Shown: positions 1 through 12,007 of the stretch, one piece after another | How positions within the stretch are numbered: the stretch's first letter is position 1 | Layout: each line of letters begins with the position of its first letter | NCBI GenBank assembly: GCA_006176705.1 | Contig: QRFJ01001016.1 | Coordinates: forward strand, 563,001 to 627,000 | Length of the DNA: 64,000 nucleotides | Direction: 5' to 3' | Source: Cocos nucifera | Taxonomy: Eukaryota; Streptophyta; Magnoliopsida; Arecales; Arecaceae | Notes under the pieces: model-generated | Databases searched by the model: none | Seen by the model: only the letters and a program-made list of their open reading frames with translations | Told to the model about the DNA's origin: nothing | Made by a program: the position numbers and the translations under genes

Positions 1-2642
1 TTGAACCCAGCCATGAAGGATATAGTCAAAAAGAAATTTTTGAAGTTATTGGATAATGAAATTATTTATCTCATTTCTGATAGTTCAAGGGTAAGCCCTG
101 TACAAATGATACCGAAGAAATCTGGGGTAACAATAGTCTAGAATGAAGCTAATGAACTTATCCCAATTAGGACCCAAACAAGGTGGAGGGTCTATATAGA
201 TTATAGAAAATTGAATGCAGCTATAAGAAAAGATTACTTTTCTTTGCCATTTATTGATCAAATGTTGAAAAAGTTAGTCGGACAAGAATTTTACTATTTT
301 CTAGATGGATACTCTGGTTATAATCAGATCTCCATAGCTCCTGAAGATCAGAAAAAGACCACATTCACCTGCCCATTCGGAACCTTGCTTATAGACGTAT
401 GCCTTTTAGACTATGTAATGCTCCAGCAACCTTCCAGAGATGGATGATCAGCATATTTTTCGATATGATTGAACGATTTCTAGAAATTTTTATGGATGAC
501 TTTTCTATCTTTGGACCTAGCTTCTCTGAATGCTTAAACCATCTCAGACTTATTCTAGGAAGATATAAGAAGAAGCATTTAGTTCTTAATTGAGAAAAAT
601 GTCAATTCATGGTCAGAGAAGGTATAGTTCTTGGCCATGTAATTTCAAAGAAAAAAATAGAAGTTGACTAAGCCAAAGTTGACCAGATTGCAAGTCTTCC
701 ACCATCCAAGACTGTTAAAGAAATTCGTTCATTTTTAGGACATACTGAATTTTATAGAAGGTTCATATCTGATTTTAGCAAAGTGAATCATCCTTTGACG
801 AACTTGTTAGCAAAAGAAGCTAAATTTGAGTTTACTTCTAAGTGCCTTGAGTCTTTTGAATTCCTTAAAAAGACACTCATTTCAGCCCCCATCATTCATC
901 CACCTATTTGGATCGAACCTTTTGAGCTCATGTGCGATACATCTGATCATGCTGTAGGTGCAGTCTTAGGTCAAAAAATCAACAAACTACCGAGAGTTAT
1001 TTATTATGCAAGCAAAACATTAAATGATGTGCAGCTTAATTACACCATCATGGAGAAAGAATTCTTAGCTGTTGTCTTTGTCCTAAAAAAATTCAGATCC
1101 TATTTGGTTGGATCTCATGTTATTGTCTATACTGATCTCTCAGCCATTAGACATCTCCTAGCAAAGAAAGATGCTAAGGCACGTTTAATTCGATGGATCT
1201 TGCTACTTCAAGAATTTGACCTAAAAATCAAGGATAAGAAAGGGACAGAGAATGCAGTTGCTGATTATTTATCCTGAATCATAGTTGCATCATCTAACGA
1301 ACCACCTGTTAATGAGTATTTTCCAGATGAACAACTCATATCGATGTCCACTGAACCTTGGTATGCAGATATTGTGAATTATTTAGCCATTGGTAAAGTA
1401 CCTTCTAATTGGACTAGTCAGGATAAACACAAATTCTTTTTTCAAGTAAAATATTTTATTTGGGATGATCCATATCTTTTTAAATAGTATCCTAATCAGA
1501 TCATTAGGAGGTGTGTCCCTGATAATGAGGTTAAAAATATTTTGTCATTTTGTCATGACCAAGCATGTGGTGGCCATTTCGCATCTAAGAAGACTGCTGC
1601 CAAAGTACTTCAATATGGATTTTATTGGCCTAATTTATTTAAGGATGCACATGTGTACTGTAAAAGTTGTGATCGATGCCAATAAATGGGTCGGATTACA
1701 AAGAGAGATATGATGCCACTCAATTCAATCTTGGTAGTTGAAATTTTTGATGTCTGGGGAGTTGATTTTATGGGACCATTTTCGAATTTCCTTCGAAAAT
1801 GAGTATATCTTAGTGGCTGTTGATTATGTTTCCAAGTGGGTAGAAGCTATTCCATGTAAGTCCAATGATAGCAAAGTGGTCATTAAATTTCTTAAGAAAA
1901 ATATTCTCTCTCGCTTTGGTACTCCTAAAGCAATCATTAGTGATCGAAAAATACATTTTTGCAATCGATCCTTTACCGCATTAATGAAGAAATATAATAT
2001 TATCCCATAAGTTATCCACACCATATCATCCCCAGACTAGTGGGCAAGTTGAAGTATCCAATAGATAAATCAAACAAATCTTGGAGAAAACTATTAATGC
2101 CAATAGGAATGATTGGTCTGTGAAATTAGTTGATGCACTTTAGGGCTTACCGCACTGCCTACAAGACCAACCTAGGAATATCTTCTTATAGGATTGTGTT
2201 TGAAAAACCATGTCACTTGCCTGTTGAGTTAGAATATAAAGCCATGTGGGCAATAAAGAAATTAAATATGGACCTAGAACGTAGCCAAAAATCCATAGGA
2301 AACTTCAGATCAATGAATTAGAAGAACTGAGAAATGAAGCTTACGAGAATGCCAAGGTATACAAGGAACGGATGAAAGTATTTCATGATCAAGCAATTCA
2401 TAAAAAATCTTTTACTCCTCGGATAAAAAGTTCTTTTGTATAATTCAAGGTTACATCTTTTTCCTGAAAAGCTTAGGTCTAGATGGATAGGACCTTTCTT
2501 TGTTAAAGAAGTTTTCCCATATGGGGCTATAGAGATTGAAAACCCAAGCAATGGTGTTGTTTTTAAAGTTAATGGTCAACAATTGAAACCGTTCTTAGGA
2601 ATTATCCATAGAATCTATGGAGGAAGCCATGGTTCTTTATGA
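1..2642 (+). pseudogene. Ty3/gypsy (Athila-type) pol remnant: RT, RNase H, integrase
   Basis: Decayed retrotransposon polyprotein read in several frames. The reverse transcriptase part covers about 1-600: the segment around IDYRKLNAA at 200-220, then a frameshift near 390, then the catalytic-loop motif FMDDF at about 490-504. RNase H lies at 783-1277 (DTSDHAVGAVLGQ, then YTD at about 1129). Integrase follows: an HHCC zinc region at about 1540-1682, the core with AVDYVSKWVEA (about 1815-1850) and IISD (about 1936), and GQVEVSN near 2045, which supplies the final acidic residue. A conserved C-terminal piece ends at 2642. In-frame stops (TAG at 139-141, others near 592, 670 and 1275) and frameshifts mean no intact polyprotein. 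No chromodomain is visible, which with the motif wording fits the Athila/Tat group rather than chromoviruses. The element enters from the left window edge. Confidence 0.93.
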
Positions 2643-3928
2643 ATCCAACATATCTCAGTTAGTCTGTCATCACTATTTAGTCTGGCTGAAGACTTTAAAC
2701 TTAGCGCTCCTGGAAAGCAACCCCAGCTTCTTTTTTTTTAATTAGTTTTTTTTTTAGCATTATCAGATCAAATAAGCTCCATTGAATAAGTTGGAGGAAG
2801 AGTTTAAATTCTCAAAGGCATGTGCTGGACCAAAAATATGAGTCAGGTGTATTCTTTCATGTTCTTTATTACACCCTTTATTTTTTTCTCCATTGAGGAC
2901 AATATCGATTAAGTTTGGAGGAAGAAAAATAAAAATTTTAAAATTTTAAGTCCTCGAAAAAGTTAGTATTTAGTATTTAGACACCTCATTATGCTTAAAA
3001 ATCGAATTAAACTAAGCATTTTTCAAAAAAAATTGATGCACAGATCAGAGAATCTGCGAGATATTGAGGGATCAAGTATTAAGAAAATTCAATAAAGAGT
3101 TAAGTCTAGAACATAAAAAAATTTTCTTTTGAGCATCTCTAATTTTTTCTACTAGCATCAAAGAAAAGTCTACTTTTTATGGACTTGTGTAAGGTAACTA
3201 TACGTTTCTTCATATAAAAAATATATTTTAATAAAATAGTTTTTAAGTACTTCTCACTGAGTAATCGGGCCTCTTTGCCTAAGCAAGCATTGAGTTTCAC
3301 ATCAAAAGATGGGAAGGGCAAAGAAGCTCGTTGTAAAGCTAGTCTTAACTCGTAATCTATTTAATTCAAACTAGTAAGTTCGAGGGGTATTCTATATCTA
3401 GTGCCCTAAAGTCAACTGATTTGGGAGTCATTGGCCCAAGACTCGCTATATGGATCAAATAGAAAGCTTAAGGGGTTAAGAATACACTCGATAGTGATTA
3501 CAATGTTTTTAAAAAAAAAAAGAAGAAAACATTAGATTTTCCAACTGAGTAATCGGGTTTTCCGTTTGCCTAAAGCAAGACTGATATTCGCATTAAAAAA
3601 ATGGACAATGTGAAAAAATAAAAATAAATAAATAAAGAAAGTAACAATATAACTTGCCTATATGAAAGTTTAGAACAAATCAGAGAATAAAGATGGAATA
3701 ATTCTAAAAAAAATTTAAAAAAATTGAAATATTTTTTTACTTAATTTTTCTATTGATAAGTATTAAATACCTATGATATGTCTCCATTTATACTCTATGA
3801 AATATCAATGGCCATTTTTGAAAAATTGCTTAGGTAAAGATTTGAAACTTTAGAAATTTAAAAGGGTATTTAAAACTAAATTTTTTTTTTAACCTCGAGA
3901 AATGAAGCAAAAGTTTAAGTTGGGGGTG
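2643..3928 (+). mobile_element. Athila-type element, 3' non-coding region with polypurine tract
   Basis: Non-coding stretch between pol and the 3' LTR. No env-like reading frame is seen. It contains two diverged copies of a motif built on ACTGAGTAATCGGG followed by TTTGCCTAAGCAAG-like sequence, near 3255-3290 and 3543-3580. It ends in a purine/T-rich tract AAGTTGGGGGTG (3917-3928), directly before the TGATAAGTACC start of the LTR, which is the usual polypurine-tract position. Confidence 0.7.
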
Positions 3929-4111
3929 TGATAAGTACCAATAATTTTCATCAAATAAAAATCATTAATTTATCAAATTAATTCAATATTATTTTTAAGA
4001 ATTAATTGATCATTTATATATATTTTAAAAAAAAATTAATATTTTTTATTAATTAAAAATAAAAATTTTATTATCAAGTGGAAAGAGCTCATTTTTTTTT
4101 CTATCAATGAA
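3929..4111 (+). repeat. Start of 3' LTR of the Athila-type element, cut by the gap
   Basis: Begins TGATAAGTACC immediately after the polypurine tract and is very AT-rich. Only about 180 bases are present before the run of N. The remainder and the target-site duplication cannot be seen. Confidence 0.6.
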
Positions 4112-4210
4112 NNNNNNNNNNNNNNNNNNNNNNNNNNNNNNNNNNNNNNNNNNNNNNNNNNNNNNNNNNNNNNNNNNNNNNNNNNNNNNNNNNNNNNNNN
4201 NNNNNNNNNN
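4112..4210. other. Assembly gap (run of N)
   Basis: 99 unknown bases. The sequence to the right does not look like a continuation of the LTR to the left, so the gap may hide the LTR end and its junction. Confidence 1.
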
Positions 4211-4299
4211 GTTAGTATGCATTACTAAGATGTCTTAGATTAGATTTGATTTAATTTATTTCATGGTGACTATCTATTTTTTCCTTTTTGTATAAGCAA

Positions 4300-4800
4300 G
4301 AATGTACTTTAAGGAGGACTTTTTCCCATCTCGAAAAAATCTTGCTAAAATAATTCTAGGTTTTATATAAAGCGGGCATTAAGCTTTTTTTTGGAACTAT
4401 ATACTAAGTGGGCTATGCTTAGCCTTTTAATCATAGAATTAAATTTCTTCTGGCATATGGAGGTTTGATCCGCCTCTAAAGAAGATTATTTTGGCATCTT
4501 TAATTATTATATTTTATTTTTTTTAATTGTATATACTATATACATATCAAGAATCTATGAATCAGATTCTGTGGAGGTTGATTTAGTTCTTTGCTTTTAA
4601 TCTAATAAGTTACTAACAAATGAAGTCCTCGCATCATAGGTAAAAATAAAGAATCCATCTCTCTTATCTATCCCTCCATTGAGATAAAATATGCAAATAC
4701 AACTACCATCAGCATTTAAATTATCAATTAATTAACCAAATATTGTACAACCATGCATTTTGAACACTTGTAAGCAAATTCTTTCTTAATCCATTAAGTT
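4300..4800 (-). repeat. Inverted copy of the protease gene 1 upstream flank
   Basis: Read on the minus strand this stretch matches about 9870-10400. Shared landmarks include the reverse complement of GATGCGAGGACTTAATTTG, of CACAAAATCGGATTCATGG, and of GATAAAAGGCTAAG. Matches are interrupted by small indels. The same sequence recurs at 28100-28250 and 30577-30965. Confidence 0.75.
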
Positions 4801-4974
4801 ATATCCATAATTATATCAGTATCCAAATTGTACCCGTATCCATTTAAAATAAATATGTATATGAACTTTTGCATTTAAATAATATCTGTATCCATATTTA
4901 TATTTAGCAGATGAAACAAATATGGATATAGATATACTGATATTCGATCTACATTCGATCCAATTTCAGCCCTA

Positions 4975-5740
4975 ACCATGATTGGTATGAGCGAGGTCGT
5001 TGGCCTTCTTTGGATATTGGCATACTTTTAGTACTGCTCACATCACCTGATGAGCTCGATGGCTTCTTCCTGTAAGATCAGCCAATAATACTCTTGTCAA
5101 ATGAGCTTATAGGCTAGCGATCTGCCTCTCAAGTGATTGCCGTAGATATCTTCGTGTAATTTTTGAAGAGCATAGTCAACCTTGAAGGATCGTAGACAAC
5201 AGAGTAGAGGTAGGGAACAAGACTTCTTGTAGAGTCTTCCGTCAAGGATTACATACCATGGTGCTTGTCGCTCGATCACATGAGCCTGAATGGGATCATA
5301 GGGCAATACTTCTTTGATCAGGTAGTCAATGATTGGATCCATCAATTCAACTTGGCTTATGTTCGACTTGAAGCATCGTGGATTCCTCAATACTTTGAAT
5401 CTATATATATTCGACGAAGACCTACTTGTTATGGTCAGTCGTGCTCGAGGTAGCGAGATAAGAGAGGGCATTGGCTCGATCACTTTTCAATCTGAAAATT
5501 TGTTGGACCTCCAAACTTCAGGAGGCTGTCGACATCTCCAACTTTTTGCAAATATTTTGCTATTGTCGGCCTCGAGCTTCATACTTGCCTCGAATTTATC
5601 CAACGATGAGCTGCAAATTGAAGAAGACTTTGATATCCTTCACTCGAGTTCTTTTGTAAGACGAAGTCCAATCATCATAACTTCATATTTGACTTCATTG
5701 TTAGAGATTTTGAAACTGAATTGAAGTGCATACTCCATCA
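4975..5740 (-). pseudogene. Ty3/gypsy (Tat-type) RNase H-integrase remnant
   Basis: On the minus strand, from about 5735 down, the RNase H C-terminal part can be read (FKISNNEVKYEVMMIGLRLT), then after stops and frameshifts a stretch resembling the end of RNase H (NALSYLATSS). The integrase N-terminal region follows: YVILDGRLYKKSCSLPLL and the zinc-binding histidines in HEDIYGNH at 5330-5130. Near 5040-4985 the YYW motif and one zinc-binding cysteine (CEQY) are visible, but the second cysteine is replaced by tyrosine. The longest open piece is 5097-5483. Nothing upstream or downstream completes the element. Confidence 0.85.
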
Positions 5741-6490
5741 CGACTGACGAGAATGCATAAAAGATTCATTCATCCTTTCACATTTTTGCTGAAATATAAA
5801 TGGATGAACCAAAATTATTTTCTCTTCTGTTTGGTATAGAAGAAATGAAAGAAAGGATAGAAAATATTTATATAATATTTTTAGTACTCTATCCTTTAGT
5901 AAAAATAGTAATATTATTAATTTATAATATTTATTTATACTAAAAAAGTAAACAATATATAAACTTATAGTCATTATAATCTATAACTATATAATAAATT
6001 ATATAAATATTTAATTTTAGTTTAATTTAATTTAATACATGATTTTATAAATTAATTATAAATTAATTAATTATATATAATATATAAATAACTAAATAAT
6101 TTATAATTTAATTAAAAATTAATTAATATTATATAAATAGTTAATTAAAAATAGTAAATAAAATAAAAAATATAAAATAATTTTAAGTATTTAATTATAA
6201 TTATCAAAATTATGTACTAAAATTAAAATTAGAAGTAATAAAATTTAGTAGTAAATGAAAAAATATTATAGTTTTGTGAAAAAATAATTGAGGAATAATT
6301 TTGTCAGCATAAAAATCTATCCACCAATACTCCATCTATCCTTTCTTGCATCCTCTCAATTTGAGAGGATACAAATTGGTGAGGCAAGATGGATGGACAA
6401 TCCCTCTATTTTTATTTATCCTTTGTATAATTCTTTAAGCCAAATGATAGATGGAGGCTATATATCCATCCATCCTCTCGTGATTTCAAC
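5741..6490. other. AT-rich stretch without gene
   Basis: Very AT-rich, built of ATTAATTATA-like words at 5850-6280. The two borders carry loosely similar words (TTCATTCATCC and ATCCATCCATCC), so a degenerate MITE is possible, but no convincing terminal inverted repeat or target duplication was found. Confidence 0.4.
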
Positions 6491-6934
6491 CGAGCACGCA
6501 ACACTCGGGGAAAAGCCACGAAGAAGCCATGGTATTGGTATGTCGCGGTGCATGGTTGATGCAAACGGTAGGCGACAAGCTGGAGTTTACATTGAGGTTG
6601 TTGGTTTGGAAGGGGCGGGTGATGGATTGTGCGGAGAGCATCACACATTTTCCAAAGCATGATGAGCGTTTGGGCAGACTGCTACTTGTTTGCTGGATTC
6701 TCCGGTTTGGGCCGTTCATCACACTCAATTTTGGAAAACGTGTGATGCGGGTCGAGGCTTCGTGCCGTGTGATAAACGGGCACCAATGCGCCCGAGTAGT
6801 GCAAGCGGAGCAATACCACAAATTGGTATATCAGCAGTGCGACATGCACGTATAACTTTCTTGATTTTAAGCCCACGTGTAACTTTATGTACTCTTCTTT
6901 AACATGCAGGTGTTGTAAATCGTGGTCGTCAGTC
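6491..6934. other. Moderately GC-rich intergenic stretch, nothing recognised
   Basis: Several short overlapping reading frames occur on both strands (up to 124 codons), but none resembles a known family and none has a supported start, splice site or neighbour relationship. Confidence 0.4.
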
Positions 6935-7735
6935 GTGTAATAGTACGTGCATGGGCAAAGCATTATCCTACACGGGTTACTGAAAACACTAACTGGGGCA
7001 TCACGTAATAAGTTTAATTCACAAAACAAAATGTTTGGGAAACGATATTACTAGGGCCCCTAGCATGCAGGTTGGTTATAAATCGATAGGTACCGTATGA
7101 GAGAAATTTTCAGATTGCTTATGTTCTGCATGGTTTTTGCTTCACTACCATAGCAATGTTAGATCAACGATCTAAGATTGGAGAGAGAAAAATCAAACAA
7201 ATCTTGATCTATGTATCTGGATAACTATAATTCATCTTGAAGAAGTCAAAGCATTAAGACTTTTTATGAAAACCACAATAATGAGTTATAGATATCAAAG
7301 CAATCAAACTGTCCAATCCAGTCCTGGTAATGAAAATATTTATTCCTAAATAACCATTAAATTATTATGCAATCTTAAGCCTAATTTACATTTTTTATTT
7401 TTTTCTTAGCAGTTTAAGTCCTGGTAATGAAAATATTTATTCCTAAATAATCATTAAACACGATATCGATGTTTAGATTTGTAAGAGAACTAGCTTTGAT
7501 TATTTTTGGATCATATCTAATTCACCTTCTCTAATCGCTTGTCAAGTGATCCAAACATATAAGAGCAAGAGGAACATAAAAATTATTTACTAAATCAAGC
7601 ACAAATCGAATATAATAACTAACCAGTATCTTAGATTAATTCAATGACAACACAAGTCGTGCAGCTTCATGGTACAAACTACAAATAGGAGCTAGGCTCA
7701 AACATTATTGGATGACTTTGCCTAACCAACCACCA
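6935..7735. repeat. Downstream flank of protease gene 1, duplicated at 49085-49870 and 51415-51600
   Basis: The part 6935-7430 matches 49085-49870 in patches: TAATTCATCTTGAAGAAG-like sequence at about 7228 and 49637, and GAAAATATTTATTCCTAAAT at about 7331 and 49740. The part 7585-7735 matches the 3' flanks of the pseudogene at 51.6 kb and of gene 2 (words such as GCAGCTTCAT). Within it, a 40-base segment (AGTCCTGGTAATGAAAATAT...) is present twice, at about 7319 and 7407. Confidence 0.75.
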
Positions 7736-7779
7736 ACACATAAAACTTTCTACACAACAAAATGATATAAATATTACTC

Positions 7780-7815
7780 TCTCTCTCTCTCTCTCTGTGT
7801 TTTTTTTTTTTTTGG
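7780..7815. repeat. CT microsatellite and T run
   Basis: (CT)n followed by a T run of about 16. It lies about 55 bases beyond the stop of the protease gene on the minus strand. Gene 2 has a comparable T run at about 56570-56588, so the tract is ancestral to both copies. Confidence 0.9.
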
Positions 7816-7867
7816 TAGAGATTCCTATAACTTATTAATCAGGCGTCATAGTAGAAGATCCTTGAAT

Positions 7868-9020
7868 TTATGCTGTTGGGTAAGAAGCAAGCTTGGCAAT
7901 ACCACAAAGCCCTTCCGGCGCACCAATGTCACGTTGGATGCGCATGTATCCTTGCTCACCCCAAGTTGTACCCCATGAATTCTTTACCAGCCAATATTTG
8001 GTCCCATCCTCAGCTGTCCCGTAACCAATGGCAGTCACAGCGTGGGTCATACGAGTTTCACACGGACCGGTGAAGACGCCACTGGAGTAGTGCTGAAAGT
8101 CTTGCCCACCACCGTCGATGCCAACTGAAACAGGCTGGTTCGTGACTGCCTGCAAGAGCGAGGACTCGTCATTTGCAGGCACGTTCTCGTAGCCGCTGAT
8201 GGTAGCTGCCGATGATGATGCCCTGTCGGTGTCACAACTGCCATCGACTGCCATGTAAGGATAATTTTCTTCAGTTGTTATCCCTCCATTATCAATGACG
8301 TATTGGAAGGCACGAGTCATAAGTCCCCCGTTGCATCCATTGTTTCCATCGTTAATATCACAGTCCACGAGTTGTTGCTCCGACAAGGAGACCAAGTTGC
8401 CAGTGTTGATTTGAGTAATCCCTTCAATGGCTGCTACAGAAGAAAATGCCCAACAGCACCCTACATACTTGTTGTTGGTTAGATAACTTGTTCGTAAGCT
8501 ATGCTAATAACATCTTTCATGTATCTTGTTATCTTTTGAATTTAAATAACTCATTGCAAGTTTTTGAGAAGCATAATTCACGATACATTATATACGTCTT
8601 ACCACATGATCCTTGATCCTTGACGGCAGTAACTGCACCTTTGGTTCTCCAATCCATGCTGTCGGGCACATCGGTCAAGTTGTATTGAAAGCTTCCTGTC
8701 GTGGACTTAAGCATGGGCTTGAATCCAAGACGAGAGGCCTTGAACTCCTCATTGGTAATGTCAGCGAACTGGTTAAGGCCGAGTTTATACTTGCGATTGC
8801 CAGCTTTATTGACAGACTCGATGTACTCATAGTTATCCTTGAAGATTTGAAATCGTTGCTCCTTTTCTACTGCATCCTTGTAGACCCGTCCATATTGAGC
8901 CATCCATTGCTCGTGCCTTCGCGACATAGGCACATCAGCAATGCCACGAGCCATGGCTCCAGAGATCCAAACACCTAAGACTATCAACTTGAGCAGAAAG
9001 CATTGGTGAGCCATTGCCAT
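7868..9020 (-). CDS. Papain-like cysteine protease, SAG39/SAG12-like (gene 1, intact)
   Basis: Two exons, 9020-8603 and 8460-7868, joined over a 142-base GT-AG intron (phase 1), give a 336-residue preproprotein, usual for plant C1A proteases. Residues 1-25 form a signal peptide (hydrophobic LLKLIVLGVWISGAMA). Residues about 36-93 are the I29 inhibitor prodomain (EKEQRFQIFKDN, then NQFADITNEEF). The mature C1 domain starts near 118. The active-site segment QGSCGCCWAFS is rebuilt only by splicing: oxyanion Gln136, catalytic Cys142. His279 lies in MTHAVTAIGYG and Asn300 in VKNSWGTTWG. GCNGGLM and the disulfide cysteines are present. A possible N-glycosylation site is Asn114. The CGCCWAF form is typical of SAG12/SAG39-type enzymes, which act in vacuoles or lytic compartments during senescence (family knowledge). 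The ATG at 9020 is chosen because it precedes the signal peptide and a TATA box lies about 90 bases upstream. No lesion is seen. Confidence 0.95.
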
Positions 9021-9109
9021 GGAAAGACTTTTGGAATGGTACAGCTACGTGGGTTAAGTAGCTATTTAGAATTGGAGGGGATGTGGGCAAAGAGCTAGTG
9101 GCTTGACTG

Positions 9110-9117
9110 TTTATATA
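9110..9117 (-). promoter_or_regulatory. TATA box of protease gene 1
   Basis: TATATAAA on the minus strand, 90-97 bases before the ATG at 9020. The intervening leader (AGCTACGTGGGTTAAGTAGC-like) is conserved upstream of the pseudogene at 51.9 kb and, in part, at 55.7 kb. Confidence 0.7.
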
Positions 9118-9120
9118 GAG

Positions 9121-9499
9121 GTTTGGCTTGGAAGAAACCGGAAACTTAGACGCGTTTCTTTTTTTTGAAGTGGAATGGGAGGAAGCGCTGTGCTCCCTCG
9201 CGGTCCTCCTAACGCGCATCACACGTCTCGCAGAGCGTGATGAGCGGTGGTAGCTGATTTTGTTGAACGCAGACCGCTCTATCGCTCGTCCAATATTGCT
9301 GTGTTCGCGCTCAATGCCATCTAGAAAACGTTTGACGCGCTTCAGGAGAAGACCCGTGTCGCCTCGTGAGCCACGATATAATGATCCAAAAGAGCATTAT
9401 ACGCACCCAAATTCGGCCTGGTTTGCTACCAGTGGCCACTTAATTTTGTATGACCGGTCTTTAGGCCGCTTTGCACTACCAAGTCTATCGATGATTTGG
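9121..9499. other. Upstream region of gene 1, no gene recognised
   Basis: Moderately GC-rich with short ORFs on both strands, none recognisable. Includes an inverted-looking word pair around CGCATCACAC and GTGATGAGCG. Probably upstream regulatory or old repeat sequence. Confidence 0.4.
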
Positions 9500-10500
9500 T
9501 AGACGGGGGTTGGGTCATGGTTTCATATTTTAGAGTTTCTGCAGGAATGGATACCCGCTCGGGAGGTCATGGTCATGCAAGATGACAATAAAGGAAAGGA
9601 TTCCACAACGTGGAAGGAAGACGTAGGTAATTCAGCATCTTAATTAAGTCGGTAATTTAATAATAATAGTAAAGTAGACTACCGGAACCATGTAACATTG
9701 TCAGGTCACACCACCCAGAATCATATTATATTGTCAAGTCTTAGACGTGGCACAAATATAATTTGTAAACATAATTTGATTCATGTGCGAGTCATATACA
9801 ACAAAATATGTACATGATCTCTATATACAGCAAACACATAGACACTTGACACCACGTGAAATTTATAATTGATTGAAAAAGAATTTGCTTAGAAGTGTTC
9901 TAAACACATGCTTATACATAATTAATTCGGTTGATTAGCCGATAATTTAAATGTTGTTGGAAGCTGTTTGCATATTTTATCTCAATGGAGAGATCGATAA
10001 GATAGATAGTTTCTTTATTTTACATATGATGCGAGGACTTAATTTGCAAGTGACTGATTGGATTAAAAAAAAAAAAAAAGGAAGCTAAATCATCCTCCAC
10101 AAAATCGGATTCATGGATTTATGATATATACGTAATGCATATAATTAAAAAAAGTAAAATACAGTAATTAAAGATGTCAAAATAATCTTTAGTGTGGATC
10201 AAATCTCCATTGTAGAGAAGAAATGTACTTCTATGATAAAAGGCTAAGGAAGTCCATTTAGTATAAGTATTATTGTAGTTGTTTGAAAAATAGACCAAGT
10301 TGCAAAATGAAGCTTTCTTGTTGCTTTTAATCATAAAATTAGGATTATTTCTAGCAAGAGCATTTTGAGTTATGGTTGCAAATAGTTCCCTCATGGAGTA
10401 ATTCTCACCTGTCCAAAAAAATCTTTTAGACAGTTAACTCAAAATAAATAAATCAATATAATTCTAAGAAATTTTAGTTGATGCATCACCGCTCATCATT
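9500..10500. repeat. Upstream flank repeat, copy A
   Basis: Matches 27675-28250 plus 30577-30965. Shared landmarks are GGGTCATGGTTTCATATTTT/GGGTCATGGTGTCATATTTT, ATATTGTCAAGTCTT, TTGCTGCTTTTAATCATAAA and GAGTTATGGTTGCAAATAG. Part of it is also present inverted at 4300-4800. No coding potential is recognised. Confidence 0.85.
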
Positions 10501-10779
10501 TACTACAGTTGGTGGACAATTAATCTATAATAGTGGAACGATCTCCATAATTGTAGGATCTATATCTCACCATATCTCCTAAATATACGAATAGTTATCC
10601 TCAACAACCTTCTTTGTATATTCTAAGATTTCGATCACCATGGATTCTGGCCCTAGTCTATATAAACCATTTTTGGAGCATCCTCGAGATAAGTTCAACT
10701 AAGTTTCTTGAAGTCTGATCTAGCTCTAAGTCTAGTACCTATGGAGTATAGAGTGGAACAAAGACTCTCTCACTCTCTC

Positions 10780-11895
10780 CATCTTCCTCATGGACATACT
10801 GACATGTATCTCCTTCCCTCTCTTTGCCCTTCTCTAGTCTACTAAGGTAATATGAATTAGGCTTCGGAGGATCCTCCACCAAAAAACTTCCCGGCAAATA
10901 GACTTCCTATATTTATGGTATTTCGAGGTGCTTCTAGGATATTGAAGCAAAAATCTAGCTATTATCAACTGTATCAAGATCACCAACCTGGTGATTTGAG
11001 TCATCAATTTGCCCCTGCCAACTCTCTAGCTCATTGACCTAAGTCATATCAATTCTCAGGAGCACCACATCCTATGCTCGCACCTACATTTCAATAGTGG
11101 CAGAAGCCCTTCTCCTGTCAGTGATAATAATTATAATACTTTTAGGGGCCATTTGGTTGAGGATAATTTGGCATGAAAAATGATTTTCATATCATGTTTG
11201 GTATGAAAAGTGAAAGAGAGATGGTAAAAAAAATTGATGGACCCCATGCTTATTTTTCGAAGAGAGAAGATAAAATAAATACTTTGGAGGGATTGATATT
11301 TGACAAATTTTCGAGTAACGGTGATCCATATTTGATAAAAATAACTCCAATAAAGCTGCATATATAATCATTGACCTTATTCTAATGTTCTTCAAAATTT
11401 ATTCAATAAAGAGTTTTATAAAAAAATTAAGATGGAGATGGCATTATACAAAGGATTATATAATTATAGTCATCATATAAAAACTAATTAAAAATGATAA
11501 TATTATCCTAATATTAAAAATTATTTTATATTAAAAAGTATATTTATAAATTTTATCATATTTTTATATAGAATTATCTTCAATCAAATGTAATAATCTT
11601 TTTTCGGTGTCATTCTCTAAAGTAATTTTTCCACCAACCAAATATAGTAAAAATTATTTTTCTTCACAATCATTTTTTAGATAAATAATTTTTAAAAATT
11701 ATTAGATTATTGGAATAATCTGATATATATCACAACCAAATGGATCCTTGGTTTTTTTCTTAAAAGGATGGTTTCGTGGTTGAATACAATCCCATTGGGC
11801 AATTCAACAGGCAGCATTCCAACTTATTTCAAGGAATCACAAATGATCTCTCAAGCCGTGAACATCTCACTCAAGCACAAGGGAAGAATGTGGAA
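10780..11895. repeat. 1.1 kb direct repeat, copy 1 (partner 18264-19373)
   Basis: Nearly identical to 18264-19373 apart from scattered substitutions and small indels, from CATACTGACATGTATCTCC to CTCAAGCACAAGGGAAGA. It includes a 0.6 kb element with inverted ends (see 11145-11747). The sequence just after copy 1 (ATGTGGAATACGAACTCGAG) also matches 32750, so copy 1 keeps the older order. The two copies bracket the truncated copia element. Confidence 0.9.
11145..11747. mobile_element. MITE-like element, copy 1
   Basis: About 603 bases, AT-rich interior without coding capacity. Ends are imperfect inverted repeats: GGGGCCATTTGGTTG at the left and the reverse complement of GGATCCATTTGGTTG at the right. 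Such CATTTGGTT ends are common in plant hAT- or Harbinger-type MITEs. No clear target duplication was found, so the superfamily is open. Confidence 0.55.
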
Positions 11896-12007
11896 TACGA
11901 ACTCGAGCACTACAGGATGCAAACGACTAAAACAAGAGATAATGAGCAACAATATACGTAAGGCTACCACTTCTTTTCTTAGATTTGGATATATATATGC
12001 TCACTTC

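Noticed and set aside
2643..3928. Search for an env-like gene in the Athila-type element
   Set aside because: No open or degraded frame with a transmembrane pattern was found, only AT-rich non-coding sequence.
5741..6490. Possible MITE with ATCCATCC-type ends
   Set aside because: The end similarity is a few low-complexity words, with no target duplication or matching second copy in the window.
6288..7029. Several overlapping frames of 70-124 codons on both strands
   Set aside because: Mutually exclusive shadows in a GC-richer patch. No recognisable domain, splice site or promoter.
8529..8602. Exon 1 frame of protease gene 1 extending past 8603
   Set aside because: The extension (KTYIMYREL...) is read-through into the intron. 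Splicing at GTAAG restores the catalytic CCWAFS segment.
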